This document shows positions 1 to 8,222 of a stretch of DNA of 64,000 nt, one piece after another. This DNA comes from Deinococcus yavapaiensis KR-236 (GTDB lineage Bacteria; Deinococcota; Deinococci; Deinococcales; Deinococcaceae), in the NCBI RefSeq assembly GCF_003217515.1, contig NZ_QJSX01000006.1, positions 185,989-249,988 on the forward strand, written 5' to 3'. The notes under the pieces are model-generated. The model was given only the letters and a program-made list of their open reading frames with translations. It was not told where the DNA came from and searched no databases. Each line of letters starts with the position of its first letter. Positions within the stretch are counted from its first letter, which is position 1. Position numbers and translations under genes: made by a program.

Positions 1-1
1 C

Positions 2-679
2 GGTCTCGCCAAGGAGACGCCGTCGGCGAGCGCCGCCGTCGATGCGACGCGCGGGCAAGTCGTTTCCTTCGGCAACACGGTCGCGCGCACGTACTTCTCC
101 AGCGACTCGGGCGGTTTCACGGCGAGCGCTTCGGAAGTGTGGGGCATGGACCTTCCGTACCTCGTTGCGCAACCCGATCCGGCCTCACGAGGCCCAAAGA
201 GCGCGTGGACGCTCTCCTTGCCGCTCTCGAACGTCGCGAACATCGCCGGGCGCTACGGCGTGCGGGCGGGCGCCTTGTCGAGCGTCGCCATCACGAAGGC
301 GAGCGTGTCGGGCCGCCCCACCGAGATCACCTTCACGGGCGCGAACGGCACGGCGCGGCTCACGGGCGCGGAAGCGGGCGGGTTCGTGCGGGCGCTCGGA
401 GCGTTCTCCACGCGCGTCGTCTTCGGCGGCACCGATCCGTTGATCGTGTCGGGCGCGGGCAACGGGCACGGCGTCGGGCTCTCGCAGTACGGAGCCCAAG
501 GCCTCGCGAACCTCAACTGGAACCACCTGCAAATTCTGGGCTTCTACTTCCCGGGCGCCGCGATGAGCGCCTTGCAGGAAGCGGCGGGGCAAGTCGCGCC
601 GTCGCTCGGCGAGGCGGCGACGTTGCCGCGTCCATCTCCCGACACGCTGGCCGCCCTCGTCGGCCAGCCCGCCGATTGA
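2..679 (+). CDS. SpoIID/LytB domain protein, 3' part
   Basis: The frame is open from the window edge, so the gene is 5'-truncated; about 225 codons are visible. The text reads through YFSSDSGGFTASASEVWG and later GAGNGHGVGLSQYGAQGLA, both typical of the SpoIID/LytB family. Bacillus SpoIID is a lytic transglycosylase acting on denuded peptidoglycan glycan strands during engulfment; outside spore formers such proteins are usually secreted cell-wall proteins of unproven role. The catalytic glutamate region and any signal peptide lie outside the window. The stop at 677-679 is followed closely by the promoter of the next gene, so it probably ends its own transcript. Confidence 0.85.
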   Translation, partial: GLAKETPSASAAVDATRGQVVSFGNTVARTYFSSDSGGFTASASEVWGMDLPYLVAQPDPASRGPKSAWTLSLPLSNVANIAGRYGVRAGALSSVAITKASVSGRPTEITFTGANGTARLTGAEAGGFVRALGAFSTRVVFGGTDPLIVSGAGNGHGVGLSQYGAQGLANLNWNHLQILGFYFPGAAMSALQEAAGQVAPSLGEAATLPRPSPDTLAALVGQPAD

Positions 680-714
680 GCGCGCTCCTTGTGGCATTCC
701 TCACGCTTTCCCGA

Positions 715-727
715 TAGTCTGCGAGGC
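715..727 (+). promoter_or_regulatory. -10-like element for leaderless start of the LptD-like gene
   Basis: TAGTCT (715-720) is followed by 7 nt and the ATG at 728. No Shine-Dalgarno sequence is visible, which fits a leaderless transcript. No convincing -35 was seen. Confidence 0.5.
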
Positions 728-3460
728 ATGCGCCGCTCGCTGGCCTTTTCCCTGCTCGCGCTTCTCGGGAGCGCCTTGCTGCCCGCCCTCGCGCGCACCG
801 TCGAGATCGTGTCCGCCGACCGCCTCGAGGTGCGGCGCGACGACGGCCAGGAAATCGTCGTTATCAGCGGCGAGAACGTGCAACTCAAGATCGACCGTGA
901 AAGCATCACGGCGACCCGCGTGGAATTCAACCGGACCAAGCGCACGTTGACGCTCGTCGGGCGCGGCACGTACCGCTCCTTCGTCCAAGACGCCTCGGGC
1001 CGCGAAAGCGAACAGGTGCTGAGCGGCGAGAACCTTGTCGTGGACCTTGCCACGCAAGACCTCGCGGGCGAGGACGTCATCGTGTCCACGGCGAACCTCG
1101 AGATTCGGGGCGAGGACGTCGAGCGCGTGCCCGGCCAACTCTCCGTGCGCGACGGGTACTTCACGCCGTGCGCGAAGTGCGGTCGGACGCCCAACGATTA
1201 CGGGGTGCGCGCTCAGCAAGTGTTTTTGTATCCCGGTGACCGCATCGTGGCTTACGGCGCGACCCTGCTGCTCGCCGACGCGCCCGTCGCGTACCTCCCG
1301 GCGCTCGTGCTGTTCCTCAACGATCCCGACCGCCAACCGCGCATCAGCTTCGGACAGTCGGACGTGGACGGCTTCACCGCTCGCCTCGACTTGCCCTTTG
1401 TGATCGGCACGACCGCGCAAGGCTTCACGTTGCTGCGCTACTACGGCAACCGCACGCCGCGCTTCGGGCTCGGCGTGGACATGACCGCGTACGATTTGCC
1501 GCTTGGCTTGCAACGCCTCGATCTCTACGCGCTCGCCAATCCCAAGCCCACGGCGGACAGCGAGGACGGGTACGACATCGACTTCCGCGTGCGCGGACGC
1601 GGCCTGCTCGACGCGGACTTCACGAAGAGCGGGGTGTCGTACACCTTCGAGGCGACGCGCTCGGACAGCTTGACGCTCTCGAACGCCACGGTTCCGGCCG
1701 ACGGCATCGCGAACGTGGACGTCACGGCGAAAGCCGAAGTCGGCGACTTCGACTTCTCCGTCCGCTACCTCGACCGTTTCGGCCCCGAGCCGACGGGCGC
1801 GGCCTTGCCGACCGTGCTGCGCCGTCCCGAACTCGACATCCAGTACGACGGGTACAAAGCGGGCGACTTCAGCGCGGACTTCGGTGTGACCGTCGGCAAC
1901 TACCGAGGCGCCGTCCGCGAAGGTTCTCAGCTCGCGCGCCAAGGCATCTTCAACGTGTCGGCCGGCCGCTTGGCCGAAACGCACACCTTGTCCTTCTCCG
2001 CCAAACCCTGGGACGGGACGCAACTCAATCTCTCGAACTCGTACTCGGGTCAGTTCTACTCGACGGGCCAGCGCGTCGTCAGCTACACCGTCGGCGCCGG
2101 CCTCACGCAGTCGTTCGGGACGAACTACAGCGCCTCGCTCAACTACGTGTACACGCGCGACGAGGGCGTCGGGCCATTCTCGACGAGCATCTTTCCCTCG
2201 TACCCCGTGCGCCGCCTCTCGAGCGTGCTCACCGCGTCGGTCAACGGTCGTCCGACGTCCAACCTCAGCTTCGGCGTGAGCCAAGCGTACGATTTCTTCA
2301 AGGAGCGCGACAGCCAGACGCCGACGAGGTTCACCGTGAATCTCACGCCGACGCCCGGCTTTCCCGTCTCGCTGAACGGCACCTTGGAGTACGACGCGTT
2401 CGAGCAAAGCGTTCAAAGGTGGACGCTCAACAGCACCATCGGCGGAACGGGCGTGACGAACCGTGGCTTCTCGGTGTCCTTCGACACGGGGTACGACATC
2501 CGAGGCGGCTTCTCGCCGCTCAACACGACCCTCGCCTACGTGGCCGACACGGGTGACACGGCGAGCTTCAGGGCGACGTATGACCTCAATGACCACGAAC
2601 TCGACACCATCCAGACGAAGCTGAAGGCGACGTCGACGTACGACGCCATCCTCAATCCCGTCTCGCTGGACGTGGACCTCACCTTCGGCGTGTCCAATCC
2701 GCAGTACACGGGCACGCAAAGCGTGACTTGGCGCGACGTGACCTTCTCGTCGCAGCAAAACTTCCTGCTGCCCGACGCGAAGGTCGAACCGGGTCAGGAC
2801 AACGCGAACGGCAAGTGCCCGCCGAACGCCTCGTCATCGCTCGAAGGATGCGGCACGCTCACCTTCCGCGTTGCCGGCCCGAGCGGGGCGCTCAACTCCT
2901 GGAACGCCACCTTCGGCGGTTCGTACGACCTGCTGCGCGGCGGATGGACGAATCCGACGCTCGCGGGCCAATTGCAAGTCACGAACGGCAGCAATCGCTT
3001 CGTCGCGCAAGCGACCGTGAACGTGCCCGGACTCGAGTCGCAGTACCTGGAACTCGCCAACGCGGGCTTGTCGGGGCAACTCGACATCACCCCTCGCGTC
3101 GGCATCGGGGGCGACGTGCGATACGTTCGTACGCGCGTCGGTGAAGCCGTGACGGAAACGCTGACGCTCAATCCTCTCAACCTCACCTTCGGCCTCGGGC
3201 GCAACGAACGCCCTGACGCGTACCTCACGTTCGGGCTGCAGCAGACCCTCACGTTCGGGGCGAACTTGCCGCGCACGCCCTTGCAACCCATCGTGAAGCT
3301 CACGGTGGACCGCTGCTGCTGGGCCTTCCAATTCGAGCTCAATCCCGTGCAACGCCTCGCGCGCTTCTCGCTCTCGCTGCCCGCCGGCGGCGGCCAAAGC
3401 ATCGAATTCACGCCCGAAGGTCCGCGCCTGCCCGGCCTGCTTTCAGGAGGCACTCCGTGA
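728..3460 (+). CDS. LptD/OstA-like outer-membrane beta-barrel protein
   Basis: 910 residues. An upstream in-frame ATG at 689 exists, but the one at 728 directly precedes a clean signal peptide (MRRSLAFSLLALLGSALLPALA). The N-terminal third resembles the OstA/LptD periplasmic domain (GENVQLKIDRESITATRVEF), followed by an LptD-like segment with TPCAKCG, LYPGDRI and PVAYLP. The rest alternates aromatic and polar residues and has many GN, SF and Y pairs, as in a large beta-barrel. LptD inserts lipopolysaccharide in Gram-negative bacteria; Deinococcus is known to lack LPS, so the cargo here is unknown. It heads an operon with a lipoprotein, reminiscent of the LptD-LptE pairing, though LptE homology is not claimed. 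Confidence 0.8.
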   Translation: MRRSLAFSLLALLGSALLPALARTVEIVSADRLEVRRDDGQEIVVISGENVQLKIDRESITATRVEFNRTKRTLTLVGRGTYRSFVQDASGRESEQVLSGENLVVDLATQDLAGEDVIVSTANLEIRGEDVERVPGQLSVRDGYFTPCAKCGRTPNDYGVRAQQVFLYPGDRIVAYGATLLLADAPVAYLPALVLFLNDPDRQPRISFGQSDVDGFTARLDLPFVIGTTAQGFTLLRYYGNRTPRFGLGVDMTAYDLPLGLQRLDLYALANPKPTADSEDGYDIDFRVRGRGLLDADFTKSGVSYTFEATRSDSLTLSNATVPADGIANVDVTAKAEVGDFDFSVRYLDRFGPEPTGAALPTVLRRPELDIQYDGYKAGDFSADFGVTVGNYRGAVREGSQLARQGIFNVSAGRLAETHTLSFSAKPWDGTQLNLSNSYSGQFYSTGQRVVSYTVGAGLTQSFGTNYSASLNYVYTRDEGVGPFSTSIFPSYPVRRLSSVLTASVNGRPTSNLSFGVSQAYDFFKERDSQTPTRFTVNLTPTPGFPVSLNGTLEYDAFEQSVQRWTLNSTIGGTGVTNRGFSVSFDTGYDIRGGFSPLNTTLAYVADTGDTASFRATYDLNDHELDTIQTKLKATSTYDAILNPVSLDVDLTFGVSNPQYTGTQSVTWRDVTFSSQQNFLLPDAKVEPGQDNANGKCPPNASSSLEGCGTLTFRVAGPSGALNSWNATFGGSYDLLRGGWTNPTLAGQLQVTNGSNRFVAQATVNVPGLESQYLELANAGLSGQLDITPRVGIGGDVRYVRTRVGEAVTETLTLNPLNLTFGLGRNERPDAYLTFGLQQTLTFGANLPRTPLQPIVKLTVDRCCWAFQFELNPVQRLARFSLSLPAGGGQSIEFTPEGPRLPGLLSGGTP

Positions 3461-4467
3461 AACGCATTCTCGCCTTGATGACGCTGCCTTTGCTGCTTGC
3501 CGCCTGCACGGGCACCGTGGAGGAACTGCCCTCCATTCGCCTCGTGATCGCCGACGGAGCGCGCACCCTGCGCTCGGTGAACTCGCAAAGCCCGAGCACG
3601 TCTCCCGTCACGGTCACGACCACGAGCGACGTCGTCGGCCTCACGAGCGCGCAAAGCGGCACGCGCGTCGCCGTGGCCTTTCCGGACCGCGTGGAATTGC
3701 GAGACGCGAACTTGGTCGTCGCGAGCACCATCGCCGCGCCGAGCGGCTTCACGCCCTGCTTCTCGGGCCTGCGAGGCGACGAGAACGGCTCACGCCTCGC
3801 CCTGCTGTCGTCGTGTACGAACAACACGCAGCAAAACGTGCTGCTGTACAGCCCGAACGGTGATTTGATCTTCAACCAGCAGTTGCCCCTCCCGAGCTAC
3901 GATCCCTCGACGATTCGATTCGACGTATCCGCCGACGCCGTGTTCCTCGCGCGCCCGACCATCAGCGGCGGCGGTGAAGTCTTGCGCGTCACGGCGACTG
4001 GCACGACGACGTTGCTCACGACGCCCTCGCCCATCGAGGATCTCGTGGTGCGAGGCGCCACCGTGTTCGTGTCCACGAGCGGAAGCGTCACGCCGATCAA
4101 TGCTGCCGCGAGTCCGCCCGCGCTCGGCACGCCACTTCTCACCTTGGACGCCGAACGCCTCTTCTCGAACGGAAACTTGCTCGTCGCGTTCGACGCGGAC
4201 ACTTCCAACGGCACGGTCAGCGTCACGAACGACGGCGCCGTCACCGCTCGCGTGCCGTTCACGCCCGCGCTTCAAGACGCCACCGTCGCGCCCGACAGCT
4301 ACCTGTACCTGCTGCAACGCACGGGCCTCGCCCGGGTGGACGTCGTGCGGCTCGTCGAGTCGCCGACACGCAACTACCTCGGCGTCAACGTGACGGACGG
4401 CCGCTTCCTCGCGTGGATCGTGTCGGACGCGGCCACCGCGTCGGCAAGCCGTACAATCGAACCGTGA
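3457..4467 (+). CDS. Secreted lipoprotein of unknown function, beta-propeller-like
   Basis: 336 residues from GTG 3457, which overlaps the stop of the barrel gene in GTGA and is preceded by CAGGAGG (3444-3450). The N-terminus MKRILALMTLPLLLAACTG carries a lipobox (LLAAC), so it is predicted to be lipidated and membrane-anchored outside the cytoplasm. The remainder is rich in short beta-strand-like repeats of V, T and D residues and could form a propeller; no family is recognised. Stop-start overlap with the LptD-like gene implies translational coupling and a shared task at the outer membrane. Confidence 0.75.
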   Translation: MKRILALMTLPLLLAACTGTVEELPSIRLVIADGARTLRSVNSQSPSTSPVTVTTTSDVVGLTSAQSGTRVAVAFPDRVELRDANLVVASTIAAPSGFTPCFSGLRGDENGSRLALLSSCTNNTQQNVLLYSPNGDLIFNQQLPLPSYDPSTIRFDVSADAVFLARPTISGGGEVLRVTATGTTTLLTTPSPIEDLVVRGATVFVSTSGSVTPINAAASPPALGTPLLTLDAERLFSNGNLLVAFDADTSNGTVSVTNDGAVTARVPFTPALQDATVAPDSYLYLLQRTGLARVDVVRLVESPTRNYLGVNVTDGRFLAWIVSDAATASASRTIEP

Positions 4468-4886
4468 ATTTCGGGAATTTGCACCTTGATCACGTCGCGA
4501 TCGCGACGTCGGACCTCGACGTCGGCGCCGCGCCGTACGTCGTCCTCGGCCTCACGCCCGAAGGTCCGGACGAGGAGGTCGAGACGCAAGGCGTACGCGT
4601 GCGCGCCTTTCACGTCGGCGCGTCCCTCGTCGAACTCCTCATGCCGACGCGCCTCGACAGCCCGATCGCCACGTACCTCGAAAAGCGAGGCCCGGGCTTG
4701 CACCACGTCGCCTTTCGCGTGCCGAACCTCGAAGGTGAACTCGCGCGTCTCAAGGCGCAGGGCGCGGTGCTTCTCAACGAGACGCCTCGCCCGGGCCGCG
4801 CGGGGACCCGCGTCGCCTTTCTACATCCGAGGTGGGGCGGCGGCACGCTCATCGAACTCGTCGAGCATCCCGGAGCGGCCTCTTGA
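4464..4886 (+). CDS. mce: Methylmalonyl-CoA epimerase, VOC family
   Basis: 140 residues starting at GTG 4464, inside the GTGA overlap with the preceding stop. The sequence begins LHLDHVAIATSDL and contains LEKRGPGLHHVAFRV and GGGTLIELVEH, which supply the His, Gln/His and Glu metal ligands of vicinal-oxygen-chelate epimerases. The enzyme interconverts (S)- and (R)-methylmalonyl-CoA in propionate and odd-chain fatty-acid metabolism. The length matches the family. An upstream in-frame ATG at 4413 would add 17 non-conserved residues and lie inside the previous gene, so it was rejected. Its position in an envelope operon is odd and looks like packing rather than pathway logic. Confidence 0.88.
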   Translation: MNFGNLHLDHVAIATSDLDVGAAPYVVLGLTPEGPDEEVETQGVRVRAFHVGASLVELLMPTRLDSPIATYLEKRGPGLHHVAFRVPNLEGELARLKAQGAVLLNETPRPGRAGTRVAFLHPRWGGGTLIELVEHPGAAS

Positions 4887-5248
4887 AAGGCGTTTGGTGG
4901 GCGCTGGCCCTGCTGTGGATGGGCGGTATCTTCTATTTCTCGTCGCAAACGGGTGACACCATCGGCCTCAAGCCGCCGCTCGACAAAGTCGCTCACTTCG
5001 CCGTGTACACCGTGCTGAGCTTTTTGTTGACGCGAGCGACGGGCTCGTGGCGCGTCGGACTCGTCTTGACGGCCTTCTACGGAGCCTTCGACGAGGTGCA
5101 TCAAGCGTTCGTGCCGGGCCGCGAGGCGGGCCTCGCCGACTGGTGGTTCGATTTGCTCGGCGGGTTCGTCGGAGCGAGGCTCGGCGTGTGGAGGCGGCGC
5201 TCGAAGGAGAGCGTTCCGCCTCAAGTGGAACTCAGCTTCGAAGGTTGA
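4883..5248 (+). CDS. VanZ family membrane protein
   Basis: 121 residues starting at TTG 4883, again overlapping the previous stop (TTGA). It has several hydrophobic segments and VanZ hallmarks: FYFSSQTGD, DKVAHFAVYTVLSFLL and the acidic FDEVHQAFVPGREAGLADW motif before a final helix. VanZ-like proteins are small membrane proteins; VanZ itself gives low-level teicoplanin resistance by an unknown route. It is last in the four-gene operon. A strong hairpin just downstream, inside the end of the convergent csaB gene, probably terminates the operon. Confidence 0.85.
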   Translation: MKGVWWALALLWMGGIFYFSSQTGDTIGLKPPLDKVAHFAVYTVLSFLLTRATGSWRVGLVLTAFYGAFDEVHQAFVPGREAGLADWWFDLLGGFVGARLGVWRRRSKESVPPQVELSFEG

Positions 5249-5254
5249 CGGACG

Positions 5255-6220
5255 TCAACGCTTCAGGGCGAAGTCGAAGCTGGACTTCGCCCTGTTCTTC
5301 ATCGCGGCGACGCTCTCCCAGTTCGGCGAGGTCCGTTCGCGCACGGTTCGCAACATCGCCGCGCCGTCGAACTCCGTGCCGACATGAAAGGCGCCCGCGT
5401 CCGCGCAAAAGCCCGCTACCTTCGGATCGTAGCTGACGCCCGCGAATCCCACGCCCGCCGCCGCCGCCAAAATTACCGCGTGCAGGCGCACTCCGATCAC
5501 GTACCCCGCGCCCGCGATGGTGTCGAGGGCGACGCGCGGATCGTCCGTCGACACGATCTCCCCACCGATGAGGCGGCACTCCTCGTCGTCTTGCGACGGC
5601 ATGAAGCTCAGCGCGACGACCTCTCGCCCTTCGGCGCGCAACTCGCGCGCGAGGACGGCGAGGCGCGTCGTGGCGCCGCGCTCTCCTCCGCGCGGCGCGA
5701 GAATCACGCGGTTCTCGTCGCGCTTCACGTCACCCGCCGAGAGCAGCAAAGCCGGATCGCCGCCGAGCGACGCCGAAATGCCGAGCGCTTCGAGGGTTCG
5801 CACGCTGCCCGCGTCGCGCACGATCGCCGGGACGCCTCGCAACGCCGCCTTCACCTGCCGCCCGCCCGATTCGCTGAGCGGTCCCACGCTTTGGTTGAAC
5901 ACCACGACGCGCTTTCGAAAAAGCTTCCCGAGACGAATGACCGCCAGGTAGTACGCCAGCGTTCGCCCGCTCGTCTTGTCTTGCAAAAGGCCCCCTCCGC
6001 CCGACAGCAGCACGTCGCACCACGTCACGGCCTTCAGGAGTTCCAGGGGATGCATACGCGCCGAGGACCGCACGCCGTACGTGCGGGCGGTGTCGTTCGG
6101 CGTGGCCGACAAGAGGTCGACTTCGTGTCCGCGCGCGCGAAGCTCGCGGGAGATGGCGAGGGCGAGCGCTTCGTCGCCCGTATTCGCGAAACCGTAGTAG
6201 CCACTGACGAGGATCTTCAT
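5255..6220 (-). CDS. csaB: Polysaccharide pyruvyl transferase CsaB
   Basis: 321 residues from ATG 6220; a TTG two codons earlier is possible but MKILVSGYYGFANTGDEA is the conserved N-terminus. Family motifs include the GDEA nucleotide-binding start, VLLSGGGGLLQD, FNQSVGP and GVRLHAVILAAAAGV with the conserved Arg/His. CsaB adds pyruvate ketals to peptidoglycan-linked secondary cell-wall polysaccharide, creating the ligand for S-layer-homology domains. Deinococcus outer-membrane proteins such as SlpA carry SLH domains, so this enzyme probably helps tether the outer envelope to the wall. The adjacent DUF5693 gene is a frequent csaB neighbour. Confidence 0.92.
   Translation of the reverse strand: MKILVSGYYGFANTGDEALALAISRELRARGHEVDLLSATPNDTARTYGVRSSARMHPLELLKAVTWCDVLLSGGGGLLQDKTSGRTLAYYLAVIRLGKLFRKRVVVFNQSVGPLSESGGRQVKAALRGVPAIVRDAGSVRTLEALGISASLGGDPALLLSAGDVKRDENRVILAPRGGERGATTRLAVLARELRAEGREVVALSFMPSQDDEECRLIGGEIVSTDDPRVALDTIAGAGYVIGVRLHAVILAAAAGVGFAGVSYDPKVAGFCADAGAFHVGTEFDGAAMLRTVRERTSPNWESVAAMKNRAKSSFDFALKR
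5264..5294 (+). terminator. Intrinsic terminator embedded in csaB 3' end
   Basis: Perfect 12-bp stem (5264-5275 with 5283-5294), 7-nt loop, then TTCTTC. It lies inside the coding sequence of the convergent csaB gene and would stop plus-strand transcription from the LptD-like operon. Confidence 0.6.
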
Positions 6221-6231
6221 AAGCAAGAAAG

Positions 6232-6265
6232 CGAGCGAGGAGGGCCAATCGACCCTCCTCGCTCG
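6232..6265 (-). terminator. Hairpin between DUF5693 gene and csaB
   Basis: Perfect 13-bp stem (6232-6244 with 6253-6265), 8-nt loop. On the minus strand it is followed by CTTTCTTGCTT and then the csaB ATG. It may be a terminator for the upstream gene or an attenuator limiting csaB transcription. Confidence 0.6.
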
Positions 6266-6280
6266 ACCGGAGTCAGCCTA

Positions 6281-8128
6281 TCAGATTCGCTGGCCCGTCT
6301 TCGGCGCTCGGCGCTCGGCGATTTGCCCTTTGAAGAACTGCAGGCCCCTCGACACGATCGGAATCAGCACGAATCCGATCAGGGCGCCCACCCAAATTCC
6401 GTTGAAGGTTCGCAGCAGCGAGATCAACAGCGGCGTATGCGAGTGGCTGAAGGTGTTGAGGATGCTCGATTGCCCGACCACACCCCCGGCGAGCAGCAGG
6501 TACGACATGTACGGCGGGAAGAAGTTCGTGAGGCCCAAGATGCCCGCCGGGTGCCCGAAGATCTCCTTCGTGCGCGGGCGGATCATGGAGTCTTGAAGCG
6601 CTTGGCGCACCTTCGCCTCCGTGTCGGACACGCCGACCGCCGGGGTGTTGCCGCGGCGCAGCACCACGAGGGCAATGGCGGCCAAGCCGAACATGATGAT
6701 GGCGATGTCGCCGAGCCGCATCGGCGTGTTGTAAAGGTCCGTGGCGGTCTTGCGAATGTCTTGGCGCGGCAGCAGCGACAACCCGAACAGCAACAGCGGC
6801 ACGACGAGCGTGAGGCCGACGCCGCGGAACGGATCGAGGCCGAGCATCGCGAGTCGGTCCGTGGCGAGCGCCGCGACGAACAAGGCGCCCATGACGCTCA
6901 AAAGCGTGGCGAGCAGCCAGTCCGTGGGTTTGTTGCGCCGCATCACGAGGCCGAGCGCCGGGAAGGTCACGGCGGCGACGAGCGCGAACGTCCCGAACGG
7001 AGCGCCGTGGTTCACGACCGCCGCCCCTACAAGCGTCAAGGCGGCCGCGGCGACGCCGAGGCGCGACAGCGGGTAGCTCAGCGCCATCAGCACGAGCGCG
7101 AGTATCGGCCCGATCATCGATAGCCAACGCAGGGCCGCGCTCGGAGCGTACTCGCTCATCTGCGGCATCCCCACTTGGATGTTCGCGCGGCCCAAGCCCG
7201 CCTTGAGCGACGTCAGGAACGTCTTGGTGTCGTCCTCGCGTTCGTACGGCCGGACGTACAGCAATCGGTGGCTGCGCTCGCGCGCCGCGAGGACGTACTT
7301 GCTCGCCGTCTCCTCGGGGTCGAGCAGCCTTTGCCACTCCGGACGAATTGCGAACAGGCGAATCGCGGGACGATCGCGAATGACGTCCTCGATGCCTTTT
7401 TGCTGATCGGCGACCGACGCCTCGATCACGGCGGGCACGCGACTTCCGAGGCGCTCTTCCAAAGTCTTGAGGCGTTCGGGATCGTTGTTCGCGACGAGGT
7501 TCGAGCCGTTGAAGACGATGAAGGGTACGTTCGGCCAATCGGTCGCGAAGAGGCCGAGCTTCACGCTCGACACGTCGTACGGACGGTAGACGAGCACGAG
7601 GCCGTCGCGCTGCAACTCGGAGATGAGCGGCGTGTCGGGTCCGGCGGGCAAGCCGCGAATGTCCACGGGCCATCCGATCCACGTGCGCCCGCGCCACGTG
7701 ACCTGCTCGGTGCGGTACGTGTAGCGATCGCGCAGCGCTTCCACGACGCCCGGCTTCACCGACGTGAGGTACGTGTAGTTCGGACGCACGGAAGCGCTCG
7801 GATCGTCCGCGACGATCTCCGAGCCCGAGCGGATGATGGCCGCGCCGCGCCGCGGGTAATCCCCGACGACGTCTTCGAACACGGCGACGCCGTTCACGCC
7901 GTACGAGCGGTACTCGCGCAGCAGATCGTGCCAGTCACGGCCGAGTTCGGTCGCCTGGCTGTTGAGGGCGGAGTAGTCCATCACGACCGTGACGGTCCGC
8001 TTGCTCTGCTCGTATTGAATGCGATTCCAAGCGAGAAGCAGCGCGGGAACGAAGCTGACGAGCAGCGCGATCAGGAGGATCAGCCGCAGCCGGTCGAACC
8101 TCGCGGAAGAGGGCGGTGAAGACAACAC
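6281..8128 (-). CDS. DUF5693 family polytopic membrane protein
   Basis: 615 residues from GTG 8128. One N-terminal transmembrane helix (LILLIALLVSFVPALLLAW) is followed by a soluble extracytoplasmic domain of about 280 residues (TVTVVMDYSALNSQATELG), then about eight hydrophobic segments to the C-terminus. This matches DUF5693, commonly encoded beside csaB in Deinococcus-Thermus and Firmicutes. Function is not established; the pairing suggests a role in assembling or exporting pyruvylated wall polymer, possibly as a lipid-intermediate transporter. That is inference from context. Confidence 0.8.
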   Translation of the reverse strand: MLSSPPSSARFDRLRLILLIALLVSFVPALLLAWNRIQYEQSKRTVTVVMDYSALNSQATELGRDWHDLLREYRSYGVNGVAVFEDVVGDYPRRGAAIIRSGSEIVADDPSASVRPNYTYLTSVKPGVVEALRDRYTYRTEQVTWRGRTWIGWPVDIRGLPAGPDTPLISELQRDGLVLVYRPYDVSSVKLGLFATDWPNVPFIVFNGSNLVANNDPERLKTLEERLGSRVPAVIEASVADQQKGIEDVIRDRPAIRLFAIRPEWQRLLDPEETASKYVLAARERSHRLLYVRPYEREDDTKTFLTSLKAGLGRANIQVGMPQMSEYAPSAALRWLSMIGPILALVLMALSYPLSRLGVAAAALTLVGAAVVNHGAPFGTFALVAAVTFPALGLVMRRNKPTDWLLATLLSVMGALFVAALATDRLAMLGLDPFRGVGLTLVVPLLLFGLSLLPRQDIRKTATDLYNTPMRLGDIAIIMFGLAAIALVVLRRGNTPAVGVSDTEAKVRQALQDSMIRPRTKEIFGHPAGILGLTNFFPPYMSYLLLAGGVVGQSSILNTFSHSHTPLLISLLRTFNGIWVGALIGFVLIPIVSRGLQFFKGQIAERRAPKTGQRI

Positions 8129-8141
8129 GCCCTCCAGTATC
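8129..8141 (-). promoter_or_regulatory. -10-like element for leaderless DUF5693 gene
   Basis: On the minus strand GATACT (plus 8136-8141) precedes the GTG start by exactly 7 nt. The intervening bases happen to include GGAGGG, so a very short leader with a ribosome site cannot be excluded. Confidence 0.5.
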
Positions 8142-8222
8142 GCTCAATCGAGAGATGGGAGATGAAGACCTCTTTCTTCGTCGCACGTTCCCCTTTCGGG
8201 GAAGCTGCCACGAGAACCGGAA

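Noticed and set aside
701..2758. 685-codon minus-strand open frame
   Set aside because: Shadow of the LptD-like gene; Arg/Val/Glu-rich, no domain and no start signal.
5384..7123. 579-codon plus-strand open frame
   Set aside because: It is antisense to csaB and the DUF5693 gene, has an Arg/His/Gln-rich low-complexity composition and no family features. Long shadow frames are expected in high-GC DNA.
8190..8215. Small hairpin downstream of udk as a terminator
   Set aside because: The stem is only 6 bp with a 4-nt loop and has no T-run on the minus strand; not strong enough to call.
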